Of a stretch of DNA of 64,000 bases, positions 53,927 through 63,162 are shown in pieces. The stretch spans positions 4,278,001 to 4,342,000 of the forward strand of contig CBDEHK010000001.1 of the NCBI GenBank assembly GCA_965238305.1. The letters run 5' to 3'. This DNA is from CBDCGJ01 sp965238305 (GTDB lineage Bacteria > Pseudomonadota > Alphaproteobacteria > GCA-2731375). The notes beneath the pieces are model-generated. The model worked only from the letters and a program-made list of their open reading frames with translations, was not told the DNA's origin and made no database searches. The position numbers and the translations under genes were made by a program. The number at the start of each line of letters is the position of its first letter. Position 1 is the stretch's first letter.

Positions 53927-55020
53927 TATTCTGCACTCCCGCTAAAATCGGCAGATATATTGAACCGATCGCGACCGGTTCGCCGATCACTGACAACCGG
54001 AGAGGCAAATCGAACGTTCCGAAATAGTCCGGACTTATTGAAACGCCCGATCAAAGTGGAAGCGTTTTCTGAATAGCCAGATAAAGAGAGCTTGCCTTCT
54101 TCGACCTGCAAACGATCCAAATATGTGTCATCAGGCAATATCGCCGTGATCCGATTCAAAACGTCGGTTTGCCGACGATTTTTAGTTCGAACCTCGCTAG
54201 GCACCGCAATTCGTTGGGTCAATTGGTTCAGGCGATCGCGCATTTGATTAGTTTCTATTGCTCGATCGCGCATGACTAAAACGCGCCCAGCCAGCTCGTC
54301 TATAGTGGCCCGGCGATCACGAAAATCGAAATAGATTGAGGTCGCCGCAAGGGCAATGACGACTGTAAATAGCAACGTATTGACAATGTGGCGCACCCGC
54401 ACGATCCGCCGATATTTTTGTGAAATTGATATCGCGCTATGCAATATCTGTGGATCTGTTTCAGCAGCGCCAATCCGTGCGACTGTCAAATGCAAGCGGG
54501 CCAAATCAAAAATATAGGGTTCGACCACGGCTTTCGGTACCACCAACAGATCAATGCTTATTTGATCGCCCTCATTCTGGCTAGCGCTATCATCGCGTGT
54601 TTGCAACCAACAATCGAAATATACGTCATCCGCTTTGAACGGAGTTAGCCGGTCCATTTCAAAACCCACGACGTCGCGGAAATTCGCCCGCGCTACAGCC
54701 GGTAACTTTATTGCTTTGGACAAAATTTCTCGTCGTGCCAGCAATAAAACCACCGCTGCGCCAGAACGCGCCAGCCGCCGCGCTTTACCAGACGAGATAG
54801 ACTTACGCCGGTCGAACTGAGGATTATTCTGATCGCCGCCAAACGTCGTCGGCCCAGGGGTCTCATAATCCAGATAAAACTCAAACCCGGTATCTTGTTT
54901 TTTCACCAGGACGATTTTCCGCCGAAATAACAAACGACGTACCGAATATGGTAGACAAGCCAGCAGTTGAGCAATCCACCAATTCCACAGGTTCGCCAAT
55001 GTCGGGAAATACTTACTCAA
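53926..55020 (-). CDS. gspL: Type II secretion protein GspL/PilN-like
   Basis: A 364-residue protein. The N-terminal 225 residues resemble the cytoplasmic actin-like domain of GspL (MSKYFPTLANLW, then LPAVARANFRDVVGFEMDRLTPF). One membrane helix follows near residue 235 (HIVNTLLFTVVIALAATSIYF), then a coiled coil and a small periplasmic domain. This is the GspL pattern that bridges the ATPase GspE and GspM. The start is a TTG overlapping the gspJ stop as TTGA. Confidence 0.82.
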   Translation of the reverse strand: MSKYFPTLANLWNWWIAQLLACLPYSVRRLLFRRKIVLVKKQDTGFEFYLDYETPGPTTFGGDQNNPQFDRRKSISSGKARRLARSGAAVVLLLARREILSKAIKLPAVARANFRDVVGFEMDRLTPFKADDVYFDCWLQTRDDSASQNEGDQISIDLLVVPKAVVEPYIFDLARLHLTVARIGAAETDPQILHSAISISQKYRRIVRVRHIVNTLLFTVVIALAATSIYFDFRDRRATIDELAGRVLVMRDRAIETNQMRDRLNQLTQRIAVPSEVRTKNRRQTDVLNRITAILPDDTYLDRLQVEEGKLSLSGYSENASTLIGRFNKSGLFRNVRFASPVVSDRRTGRDRFNISADFSGSAE

Positions 55021-55631
55021 GATTTAAGCTCCTCGACATAAGTTTTGGCAACAAAAGTCGGCCAAAACAAGCCATCATCACCAAGAAACGACATTTTCAA
55101 ACGGACAAGTTTGGGAAGCTGTTTTATGTCTTTCCATACGCTTAGCCACTCGATTTCGCCGCCCAGACCAACATTTTCTGCATATGAGAATTTGACGCCT
55201 TCAACACCTTCCAACAATACAAATGTCCGTCGCGCTGCGTCGTTTTGCAGTAATATGCCGGCATTGTAGGGCGTCCAACGCAACATCAACCGATTTTCGT
55301 CTAAGAAAATTTCAAATCGGTAGAATCCGCCGCTGCCCAAATTTCCGGATATAAGCGAACTGAACTCAAATCGATTGGATGCCCCGTCGATTAATGCCGG
55401 CGGGTTTTCCCCGTGACCAAATCTTGGTTTCATCATCGAGGCGTTGATCTGACGGCGCAGGAAATCTTGGACGGTGATGACACGTTCCGCCGCGTTGGCC
55501 GACTGGGCGCCTGCGCGCCAAGCCTGGACACCAAAACGAAGGGCACCCGATAGAGACAGAGCAATAAGCGCCACAACCGCCATGGCCACTAATACTTCGA
55601 TCAACGTGAAGCCGCGATTGTCGGTAATCAT
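55017..55631 (-). CDS. gspJ: Type II secretion minor pseudopilin GspJ
   Basis: A 204-residue pseudopilin. The leader is 7 residues (MITDNRG) followed by the cleavage site G-FTLIEV and the hydrophobic helix FTLIEVLVAMAVVALIALSLSGALRFG. The E5 residue needed for methylation and assembly is present. Family order (between I and L) and length point to GspJ. The ATG at 55631 is preferred to the TTG before it. Confidence 0.85.
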   Translation of the reverse strand: MITDNRGFTLIEVLVAMAVVALIALSLSGALRFGVQAWRAGAQSANAAERVITVQDFLRRQINASMMKPRFGHGENPPALIDGASNRFEFSSLISGNLGSGGFYRFEIFLDENRLMLRWTPYNAGILLQNDAARRTFVLLEGVEGVKFSYAENVGLGGEIEWLSVWKDIKQLPKLVRLKMSFLGDDGLFWPTFVAKTYVEELKS

Positions 55632-55637
55632 CAAAAA

Positions 55638-56048
55638 TCACCGCGCTTTGAAAATACGCGCCGTTTCCAATTCAACGGCAACTGTTGTTAGATCTCGCCC
55701 GACCTGGACCACTATGTTGAATAAGCTCGGAGCACCCTCAGGGCGACTTTCCGACTGCACGTGATCCCCTGGCGTGATAACGATCCGCCAATGATAACCG
55801 TCTTCGAAGACACCTTGCCATTGACCGGCATGAACCGGCAACCAGGTTGAAACCTCGTCGATTTTCGATTTAGCATGCATGAGAGAGACCGACTTATCGC
55901 GGCTTCGGTCGACCAGGCGAAGATCTGTCGACACCCCACTTAAAAGCGCCGTCATCGCCAGCGCCAAAATCGCTAGCGCTACAACGACTTCCAACAATGT
56001 GAATCCGGCGGTCCAGCGCCACCGCGGCATTGAACTAGCGATCAACAT
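55638..56048 (-). CDS. gspI: Type II secretion minor pseudopilin GspI
   Basis: A 136-residue pseudopilin with a prepilin motif AGFTLLEVVVALAILALAMTALLSG after a leader of about 15 residues. Its size and place between gspH and gspJ fit GspI. The ATG at 56048 overlaps the end of gspH by 14 bases; an ATG at 56030 would give a shorter leader. Confidence 0.82.
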   Translation of the reverse strand: MLIASSMPRWRWTAGFTLLEVVVALAILALAMTALLSGVSTDLRLVDRSRDKSVSLMHAKSKIDEVSTWLPVHAGQWQGVFEDGYHWRIVITPGDHVQSESRPEGAPSLFNIVVQVGRDLTTVAVELETARIFKAR

Positions 56049-56493
56049 GAATTATTCCGGTTAACCATTCCACAGATATTCTTTTTTCACTATCGCCACG
56101 GCGCAAAGTTAAGCGCAGCCCGGAATTTGTGCCATCGGGAAAAAATCGAATGCGATAATTATCGACGGATTGAATGTCCGTTTCGCCAACCCGAACGGTA
56201 ATTTCAACATCCTCTGGAATTTTCACTATCTGGGTGTTGTTGTGCAGACCAAGACCTGAAATTTGCCGGCTGCGCAGATCAATAGTCAGGGCTGTTTCCC
56301 GGCCCCGATAAAGAGCCGCGGCTTTGGTCATCCGCACCTGGGCAGCGACTTCGTCCACTAGGGTTGCGAATTTTACGTTTGGTAGACTACGCGATATAGC
56401 CGCCGGTAGGATTGCCAACATCAAGCCGACAATCGCAAGCGCGATGAGGGTCTCAAGCAGGCTGAACCCGGCGGACGATCGATCATAGCTCAA
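56035..56493 (-). CDS. gspH: Type II secretion minor pseudopilin GspH
   Basis: A 152-residue pseudopilin with the leader MSYDRSSAG and helix FSLLETLIALAIVGLMLAILPAAIS. The E5 equivalent is present. The globular part is beta-rich (TALTIDLRSRQISGLG), typical of GspH. The start is a TTG whose last bases overlap the gspG stop as TTGA. Confidence 0.85.
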   Translation of the reverse strand: MSYDRSSAGFSLLETLIALAIVGLMLAILPAAISRSLPNVKFATLVDEVAAQVRMTKAAALYRGRETALTIDLRSRQISGLGLHNNTQIVKIPEDVEITVRVGETDIQSVDNYRIRFFPDGTNSGLRLTLRRGDSEKRISVEWLTGIIHVDR

Positions 56494-56978
56494 TTGGTGA
56501 TATCCTTCGCGTCGCCCTCACCGCCCTCTTGTCCGTCGGAACCAAGGGAAATGATGTCATAAGGACCGTTATCTCCGGGTTCGCGGTAAAGATATGGATT
56601 TCCCCAAGGATCGGTTAAAGCCGTTTCATTTTTCAAATACGGCCCATTCCATTTGCCGGCGTTTGGCGGTTTGCGCACCAACGCGGCCAGACCTTCTTCG
56701 GTAGTCGGGTAACCGCCGGTATCGACAAGATACAGATCCAAGACACTGCTCAATCTGCCAATTTGAATTTCCGCTGCGTCCGATTTTGCACCGCCCAGGA
56801 TATTGAACACATTGGTCGCTGCGAAAGTCGCAATTAGTGCCAAGATCGCTAATACCACCAACAACTCAACCATGGTGAAACCGGCTTCGCGTCGATGTCG
56901 GCGAGGTGTTTCAACGAATTCAGTTTCCGCCATTTCTTCCAATGATAATTCACTCACAATTGTTATCCTACTCTTCAC
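56490..56978 (-). CDS. gspG: Type II secretion major pseudopilin GspG
   Basis: A protein of up to 162 residues with the prepilin motif REAGFTMVELLVVLAILALIATFAATNVFNILGG. The characteristic GspG end has YPTTEEGLAALVRKP, TDPWGNPYLYREPG and GSDGQEGGEG, the calcium-binding region. Its start is uncertain. A GTG at 56978 directly abuts the gspF stop (TAGTG, as at gspL/gspM). A GTG at 56957 has AGGA upstream, and an ATG lies at 56933. Even the shortest choice leaves a leader longer than the 6-10 residues usual in this family. Confidence 0.9.
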   Translation of the reverse strand: MKSRITIVSELSLEEMAETEFVETPRRHRREAGFTMVELLVVLAILALIATFAATNVFNILGGAKSDAAEIQIGRLSSVLDLYLVDTGGYPTTEEGLAALVRKPPNAGKWNGPYLKNETALTDPWGNPYLYREPGDNGPYDIISLGSDGQEGGEGDAKDITN

Positions 56979-58195
56979 TAAAACGGCAGTTCGTACGCCG
57001 TCATGATAGCCGACAAAATTGCCGCAATGGTGCCTGCAACCATGATACCAAGCCCAATGGTCAAGGCTGGCCCCAGCAGCGACAAACTGCGATCCAAATC
57101 ACGCCTCAACTCGCTGGAAAATATATCCGCTGTTTGGGCCAACATTTCGCGCATACGACCACTTTCTTCGCCGACCCGGACCAGTTGGATCGCGCGGACC
57201 GGAAAACTCGGGGCGGCTTGCAGCCCATTCGCCAGACTTACACCGCGTTTCAAAGCAATCGGTAACGCGCTCAATTCGCTCGCAAAGGCGCTATTTTCGA
57301 TCGTTTGCAAAGCGATCGCCACCGCATCCAGGATCGAGTTGCCGCCATGCAGCAACATCGATAACACACCGCAAAACCGGGCTGTCTCGCGCTGGACGAT
57401 CAGACCGCCAATAACCGGTAAGTTCAAAAGAATTCGGTCTGCCCGCAGGCTAAAATCAGGGCGCCTGGAAAAAAACCTAATCACCAGCAAGACCAGTAAG
57501 ATGCTAGCGATCATAAGCCAGCCATAATGCTGAATTAGATCGGATATCGCGAACACAATTCGTGTCATCAAGGGCAACGTCGCTTTGCTGCCTTCAAACA
57601 ATCTTTGAAATTCCGGCACCACATAACTGAACACCAGAACGATAGTCAGAAACGACAACGCCAGGACAATCACTGGATAGCGAATGGCGGACGAGATCGT
57701 TTCCTTGAGGTGCAGACTTTTCCGCAACTCTTCGCTTAGTTGTCTTAGGATCAAACCCAAAGAGCCGCTAGCTTCTCCGGCCCGCACCATGGGGCCGTAA
57801 AACCTAGGGAAATCGACATCACTGGCGCTTAGCGCATCTGCCAAACTGACGCCGCCACGGACTTGCTGCTGCAAATCCTGTGTCAATTGTTCGCCAGGCC
57901 CTTCGGCCAAAGAAGACTGCATCACCGACAACGCGCGGTCCACCGGCAGGCGGGCTTCAATCAATGTCGCCAAGTCAGTTGTGAAGGCAGCGATACCATC
58001 CGCTTTCATCCTTCCTCGGCGACGAATTCGAAACCGTGAACTGGGTCGTGCAGTTTCAGCTATTTGGTCGACGCGAATAGGAATATAGCCGCGTTGCTGC
58101 AACAATTCGACCACCTGCTCCCGCCGCGATTGTTCAATTTCTCCTTCAGTGGTTTCCCCACCGGCCGTCGCCGCGACATATCGAAAACGGGTCAT
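56978..58195 (-). CDS. gspF: Type II secretion inner-membrane platform protein GspF
   Basis: A 405-residue protein with two homologous T2SSF domains (about 75-190 and 280-400), each ending in membrane helices (ALSFLTIVLVFSYVVPEF, and GPALTIGLGIMVAGTIAAILSAIM). The N-terminus MTRFRYVAATAGGETTEGEIEQSRREQVVELL is the GspF opening. It follows gspE by 30 bases. It is thought to rotate or organise the pseudopilus assembly. Confidence 0.93.
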   Translation of the reverse strand: MTRFRYVAATAGGETTEGEIEQSRREQVVELLQQRGYIPIRVDQIAETARPSSRFRIRRRGRMKADGIAAFTTDLATLIEARLPVDRALSVMQSSLAEGPGEQLTQDLQQQVRGGVSLADALSASDVDFPRFYGPMVRAGEASGSLGLILRQLSEELRKSLHLKETISSAIRYPVIVLALSFLTIVLVFSYVVPEFQRLFEGSKATLPLMTRIVFAISDLIQHYGWLMIASILLVLLVIRFFSRRPDFSLRADRILLNLPVIGGLIVQRETARFCGVLSMLLHGGNSILDAVAIALQTIENSAFASELSALPIALKRGVSLANGLQAAPSFPVRAIQLVRVGEESGRMREMLAQTADIFSSELRRDLDRSLSLLGPALTIGLGIMVAGTIAAILSAIMTAYELPF

Positions 58196-58225
58196 TTGGG
58201 TGCCATCCCGCCGTTCGCCATTCCG

Positions 58226-59920
58226 CTAATAAACATTTCGCGTTACCCGAAGTACTTCTTCGAACGACGTCTCACCGGTGATAGCCTTGATCAAACCGTT
58301 TTGCAGGATTGTCTGCATGCCTTCGGCTACGGCTTGTTGACCAATTTCCCGTGCTTCGGATTTTAGCACCGCCAGACGTTGAATTTCCTCTGTAAGCGGC
58401 AAATATTCATAGATCGAAATGCGACCGCGATAGCCGGTCTCACCGCAAGCTTGGCAACCAACTGGGCGATAGAATTGCCATGGCCTGCCGCCAATGATTT
58501 TACTTAAATCGATTTCGGCCGCCAGTTCTTCTGTCACGGTGTAGGATTCTCGACAATGCGTACACAATCGACGCACTAACCGTTGCGCCAATATCCCGCG
58601 CAGGCTGGATGCAATCAAATAACCCTCGACGCCCATATCCGTCAGCCTTGAAATTGAACTTGCGGCGTCGTTGGTGTGAAGGGTCGATAACACCAGATGG
58701 CCGGTCAGCGCCGCCTGAATGGCGATTTCGGCAGTTTCTTTATCGCGAATTTCGCCAACCATGATGATGTCGGGGTCGTGCCGCAACATCGCCCGCAGGA
58801 CCGAGGCAAAATCAAGACCAATATCCGACTTCACCTGGATTTGATTGACACCATCGATCTGGAATTCGACCGGATCTTCAACCGTCAACAGATTTCGGTC
58901 ATCATTGTTAAGCTGCATCAAGGCGGTATAAAGCGTCGTCGTTTTGCCGCTGCCGGTCGGTCCGGTAACCAAAACAATGCCATTCGGCTCCGATAAATCA
59001 CGGCGAAAGCGCTCGAACTCCGGGCCTGAAAAACCAAGACCGGCAAAATCCAACTGGACACCGGTGCGATCGAGTATCCGTAGCACTACGCTTTCGCCAT
59101 CAACCGTCGGCACCGTCGATACCCGCAGGTCAATGGGCGCCCCTTTAACCACCAGCATGATGCGGCCATCTTGCGGCAATCGACGTTCGGCAATATCCAA
59201 ACGTGCCATAATCTTGATGCGTGAGATGACAGCCGCACTCGCATCTGCGTCAACGGGTTCAAATTCCCGCAACACCCCATCGACCCGGTAGCGTACGCGC
59301 AAGAGCCCGGCCATCGGCTCAATATGTATATCGGAAGCTTTTAACTCGACGGCTTTTGAAATCATCAAATTGACAGCGCGTATGATCGGCGCTTCGCTGG
59401 CTAAATCGCGCAGCCGTTCTATATCTTCATCGCTTGATTGCCCAATTTCCGCATTTATCTGATCGCCGACATCCGGGGCGGCATAAAGTTTCGATATAGT
59501 ATTATCGATAAGCGATAGCGCCGCGACGTGACGAATGACTTGTTTTCCACTTATTAGTTCAACTGACTGCACGGCAAAATCGTCCAGTGGGTCCGCCATC
59601 GCCAATTCGACTGTCTCGTCGTCTTCTCGTATCGGCACAATATTGTGAGATTCCAAAAACCGACGGCCGATTTTGCTTTCACTGTCGACGGCGAGCGGCA
59701 TTTGCGCCGCATCGATAGCTTTCAGTCTAAGATGCGCGGCTAACGCCTCAACCAAATCACCTTCGGCCAGCAACCCGAGTTTAGTCAGGACGACGTCTAT
59801 TCTTTCGCCGTGCTCACGGCCGATGCGAATGGCGCGTTGCAGCGCCCGCTGGTCCAGTTTGCCGCTACTGACCAGCTGATTACCAAGCTCTTCGGCCACA
59901 ATCGTTCGAGCATGATGCAC
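58226..59920 (-). CDS. gspE: Type II secretion ATPase GspE
   Basis: A 564-residue ATPase. An N-terminal MshEN-like domain covers about 1-140. The catalytic core has Walker A GPTGSGKTTTLYTAL (near residue 315), the Asp box and Walker B region DIIMVGEIRDKETAEIAIQAALTGH, and the His box LSTLHTNDA. The tetracysteine zinc loop is CTHC and CQACGETGYRG. The start is a GTG with GGAGA 7 bases upstream; an extended -10-like TGGTATGCT lies about 45 bases before it. It is the first gene of the operon. Confidence 0.95.
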   Translation of the reverse strand: MHHARTIVAEELGNQLVSSGKLDQRALQRAIRIGREHGERIDVVLTKLGLLAEGDLVEALAAHLRLKAIDAAQMPLAVDSESKIGRRFLESHNIVPIREDDETVELAMADPLDDFAVQSVELISGKQVIRHVAALSLIDNTISKLYAAPDVGDQINAEIGQSSDEDIERLRDLASEAPIIRAVNLMISKAVELKASDIHIEPMAGLLRVRYRVDGVLREFEPVDADASAAVISRIKIMARLDIAERRLPQDGRIMLVVKGAPIDLRVSTVPTVDGESVVLRILDRTGVQLDFAGLGFSGPEFERFRRDLSEPNGIVLVTGPTGSGKTTTLYTALMQLNNDDRNLLTVEDPVEFQIDGVNQIQVKSDIGLDFASVLRAMLRHDPDIIMVGEIRDKETAEIAIQAALTGHLVLSTLHTNDAASSISRLTDMGVEGYLIASSLRGILAQRLVRRLCTHCRESYTVTEELAAEIDLSKIIGGRPWQFYRPVGCQACGETGYRGRISIYEYLPLTEEIQRLAVLKSEAREIGQQAVAEGMQTILQNGLIKAITGETSFEEVLRVTRNVY

Positions 59921-59978
59921 GCGTTATTCTCCGACCAGCGAAAAATCTATTAATAAAACAACACAATAGCATACCAGC

Positions 59979-60010
59979 TTCACCCTGCACGATGCTAGTG
60001 TTAGGGTGAA
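59979..60010. promoter_or_regulatory. Inverted repeat in the divergent gspE-gspK promoter region
   Basis: TTCACCCT (59979-59986) and AGGGTGAA (60003-60010) are perfect 8-base arms around 16 bases. The left arm adjoins the extended -10-like element of gspE on the minus strand, so a regulator bound here could control both directions. A simple hairpin function is less likely because the spacer is long and no T run follows. Confidence 0.35.
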
Positions 60011-60037
60011 AGTCAGGAAACCAGCAGGCATCATTAT

Positions 60038-60919
60038 TTGAATCATACCGTGACGACAAAACAACATAAATCGTCGAAAAGACAGCGCGGTATGGCGCTT
60101 TTGTTAGTATTATGGTCGGTCATATTACTAGCGGTAATTGCGGCCGCGCTGGCTTGGAATGCCCGACCAATGGCTAGAACGACGTATGCCGGTCTTGCAC
60201 TTGCCAAAATCGATGCTGCTGCCACTGTGGAAATTTATCATACACTTTATTCACTGATGGCATTGAATCCTGACGATAAACCGCCGTTGGATGGCACGAC
60301 AATCGACCGCACAGAAGAAAAACGCCAAGTGACAGTGCGTGTTTGGGATGAGCGCGGCAAGATCGATATCAACGTCGGGAACACCGAACTGATCTCAAAG
60401 TTATTGCAACAAGCGGGGGCAATTCCCGAGGAAGCGGAAATTTTTATCGCCCAATTGAGCGATTATCGCGATCAGGACCATGACCGAACATTGCAAGGTG
60501 CAGAAGACCCGGAATATGACGCTGGTAATGGACTTTTCCAAGCCAAGGATGGGCAATTCGAAAGTCTGGCCGAACTGCAACATTTACCTATTGCCGCATC
60601 CTTACCCATTGAAAAGGTATCGGAATTCCTCACGGTTTATTCTCGCTCGACCCGCATTAGCCCAAACACTGCGGCGCGGGAAATATTGGCATTGACCAAT
60701 ATCCACGTACCGGAAGATCGCCGTAATCGACTCAGCCGCATTGCTGGTATATTTACCATTGAAGTAACAATCTCGGTGACCAATGGGCCCCAGGTTTCCC
60801 GTCAAGCTGTTGTCCAGATGAGTAATCGCGGTGGTCAACCTTTTCGATTTTTGGCCTGGCAACCCGGTCGCGGTGGGGTAAATCCAGTTTTGGAAGAGCA
60901 AGAGACCAAAACCGATTAA
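60038..60919 (+). CDS. gspK: Type II secretion minor pseudopilin GspK
   Basis: A 293-residue protein. After a basic leader (HKSSKRQRG) comes the helix MALLLVLWSVILLAVIAAALAW, in which, as in other GspK proteins, the usual glutamate at position 5 is missing. The long globular domain has RVWDERGKIDINVGNTELISKLLQ and the tandem T2SSK motifs (AIPEEAEIFIAQLSDYRDQD). It caps the pseudopilus tip. Unlike in most gsp operons the gene is on the opposite strand, divergent from gspE. The TTG at 60038 and GTG at 60050 are both possible starts. Confidence 0.88.
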   Translation: MNHTVTTKQHKSSKRQRGMALLLVLWSVILLAVIAAALAWNARPMARTTYAGLALAKIDAAATVEIYHTLYSLMALNPDDKPPLDGTTIDRTEEKRQVTVRVWDERGKIDINVGNTELISKLLQQAGAIPEEAEIFIAQLSDYRDQDHDRTLQGAEDPEYDAGNGLFQAKDGQFESLAELQHLPIAASLPIEKVSEFLTVYSRSTRISPNTAAREILALTNIHVPEDRRNRLSRIAGIFTIEVTISVTNGPQVSRQAVVQMSNRGGQPFRFLAWQPGRGGVNPVLEEQETKTD

Positions 60920-60926
60920 CGGCGGC

Positions 60927-61547
60927 TTATTCCTGCTGTTTTGGCTTTCGTGTATTGGAGTTTTTGGTGCCATTCCTACGCCTAACTCGGGGTTTCGGTT
61001 TGACGGTCATTTTTGTAAAATCCAGGGTGATTTCAACACGCTCTTCGTCGCGCTCAAAAATTACGTTATCGAGCCCGATTGTAACCAATTTCCATTTATC
61101 CAGAAATTGTCCTTCCGACAGACTAAAGGCCACTTTATCACCGGATTTTCGTTTTAAAAGCGCCACCCGGGCAGTGCCCGTAGTCACGACACCAGAAAGC
61201 ACGACGTCCAGCGGCGCGGCCGCATCCACCGGCTGTGCCGTTTCGTCTTCTTCTGTCAACGGACGCCGATCAGAAGAAAAAAGCGGCCGCTCAACGGTTT
61301 CGCGATAAGCGCTCAATTGTTTGCCAGGCTGCGCCAGCGCAGTATCAGCGGAACTTGTTGCTAATTTTTGGCCGGTCGTTTGGATTGTCGGTGTCTTATC
61401 CGACGGTGATTGCACTTCAGAGAGCTGATCTTCGGCCCAGGTGATTGCATGGCGATCACCGCGCAACTGAACCAACAAATTCCACGACAATAACGCCGCC
61501 AGAACGCCAAAAATCGCCGTACTCCACCATTGCCTGATTATCGTCAT
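60927..61547 (-). CDS. gspC: Short GspC-like type II secretion protein (HR domain only)
   Basis: A 206-residue bitopic protein. It has an N-terminal membrane helix (WWSTAIFGVLAALLSWNLLVQL), a proline- and serine-rich linker, then ERPLFSSDRRPL and the HR-type beta domain (VLSGVVTTGTARVALLKRKSGDKVAFSLSEGQ). The C-terminal PDZ or coiled-coil domain of classical GspC is absent; the protein ends in a basic tail (KPRVRRRNGTKNSNTRKPK). Its role would be to link the inner-membrane platform to GspD. It is convergent with gspK, 7 bases apart. The ATG at 61547 is preferred to a GTG just before it. It could also be called a GspN-like protein. Confidence 0.72.
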   Translation of the reverse strand: MTIIRQWWSTAIFGVLAALLSWNLLVQLRGDRHAITWAEDQLSEVQSPSDKTPTIQTTGQKLATSSADTALAQPGKQLSAYRETVERPLFSSDRRPLTEEDETAQPVDAAAPLDVVLSGVVTTGTARVALLKRKSGDKVAFSLSEGQFLDKWKLVTIGLDNVIFERDEERVEITLDFTKMTVKPKPRVRRRNGTKNSNTRKPKQQE

Positions 61548-61645
61548 CACACCCTTCTCAAACAGAAATGCACCTAATTTTCACGCAATATTGCGCTTTT
61601 ACAGCAAAATTGTCACCCGTAGATGGAATTGTCGTTCAGCCGCCT

Positions 61646-63004
61646 TCAGGCAATCAAATTGTCGATCAAGCCGGTCAGATCTTCAAGTTCTTCCAACGTC
61701 TCGACTTGTTTTATCAGCGCTTCGATATTCGAATCCGACAAGGGACGGGCGGCGGCGGTCGCGTTGGCGCGAAATTTTGTGAGTTGATCTTCCCGGCTCA
61801 TCGCTTTGTTTGGATTGCCGTAGACGATGTCGACACGTTGTGCCAGCGTCCGACCGTCGCGAAGTTTCACCCGCACTTCAATCGGCGTCAGGGCGTTTGG
61901 ATCTGGATTATCGACTATGTTGCAGGTCATGCGTTGGGCAAGCTCCAGACTTTCCGGCGAACGAAGCGCATCCAGTCTAAAATCATCCACCGATATCGCG
62001 CCATTTTGCAGCAGCCGTGCGCCCACATAACTGATGCAGAGGCGGGCATAATTAACGTCCATTTCGGCCCGTGGCGGGCGGGCGACCAATTGATAGGTCA
62101 AGGGCGGCAAATCAATTTCTACCTGCATCACATCCTTGGCGGCGAATTCATACGCCCGAAGCAGTTGTGACAAAGCATCAATCGCCCCATGTGTGGCCCG
62201 ACCGGATGGGAAGGGTTTATGCGCTACCTCGCTGACCCGCCAGACTTTGCCAACAACTTCGAGAACTGATGCAAGGTCGTTTTCCGCCTCGATCAACCGA
62301 AAATAGCCAAACTCCCCCTCCAGAATATCTTTCGGACCTTGTAGTCCAGCAGCCGCCATATCGCACGCGACCACAGCATTGCGGGCATTGAAGGCGATTT
62401 GCATGCCCAGCAACATCGAACCTTCGGTATGGGATTGCATAGTGCCGCATATTTGTGCGTAAGCGATCGAATAAGCATTGATCAAGGTTTCTCGATCGAA
62501 GCCGCGAACTTTTGCGATACCGCTGACACCGGCAAAAGCGCCGGCGGTACCGGGGCGGAAAAACCTAAGACCAGAGGTGGCCGCAACACCAAGATGACAG
62601 GCAACGTCGACACCCAGGGTAACCGCCGTAATCAAATTGCGCCCACTGACCCCACCCATTCTTTCGCCGACCGCCATGACCGCGGGCAGCACCACCGTCA
62701 CCGGATGGACCACTGCCTGTTCGTGCACACAATCATATTCGCTATTATGAACTTGATAGGCGTTGCACATCGCGGCTGCCGGTGCCGGCAATTTGGTGCC
62801 GTGGGACCAGACCCGTGCATCGTCACCCAGACCCCACATCTGTTGGCAGGCGATCAGCTCCGCCATCCATGGCCCAACACTGCCGATCAAGCCGACACCC
62901 AGACTATCGAGAATGAAAGTTTTTGCCGAATTAACCGCTTCCGGCGGCAAAGCCGCATAATCAGTTGCCAGGACATGATCGGCAAACGTCGATATGGGGT
63001 CCAT
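61646..63004 (-). CDS. MmgE/PrpD family protein
   Basis: A 452-residue protein of the 2-methylcitrate dehydratase (PrpD)/MmgE superfamily. Family elements include STFADHVLATDYAALPPEAVNSAKTFILDSLGVGL at the start, NSEYDCVHEQAVVHPVTVVLPAVMAVGE around residue 95, and FPSGRATHGAIDAL near residue 275. Members include methylcitrate dehydratase, aconitate decarboxylase (itaconate) and cycloaliphatic diene enzymes. A GGAG box lies just before the ATG at 63004. A longer frame reaching 63169 is rejected because its extra 55 residues look non-coding. The gene is divergent from the CoA ligase and may act on the same pathway. Confidence 0.87.
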   Translation of the reverse strand: MDPISTFADHVLATDYAALPPEAVNSAKTFILDSLGVGLIGSVGPWMAELIACQQMWGLGDDARVWSHGTKLPAPAAAMCNAYQVHNSEYDCVHEQAVVHPVTVVLPAVMAVGERMGGVSGRNLITAVTLGVDVACHLGVAATSGLRFFRPGTAGAFAGVSGIAKVRGFDRETLINAYSIAYAQICGTMQSHTEGSMLLGMQIAFNARNAVVACDMAAAGLQGPKDILEGEFGYFRLIEAENDLASVLEVVGKVWRVSEVAHKPFPSGRATHGAIDALSQLLRAYEFAAKDVMQVEIDLPPLTYQLVARPPRAEMDVNYARLCISYVGARLLQNGAISVDDFRLDALRSPESLELAQRMTCNIVDNPDPNALTPIEVRVKLRDGRTLAQRVDIVYGNPNKAMSREDQLTKFRANATAAARPLSDSNIEALIKQVETLEELEDLTGLIDNLIA

Positions 63005-63162
63005 TGAATTCTCCGTAAATGCGGCTATTGAATGCGCCTGTTTCGGTTTCGGTTCAATTGCGACTATCATGTATCTTCTTGAAGGCATCGGCAATTCAAT
63101 CGTGTATGGCCGGCCCTTTGGGGGAACTGAACCTTCCTGTCTAAAAGGTCGTTTACTTGACT

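Noticed and set aside
62399..63007. 202-codon plus-strand frame opposite the MmgE/PrpD gene
   Set aside because: It is a shadow frame, rich in His, Arg and Cys, with no start signal.
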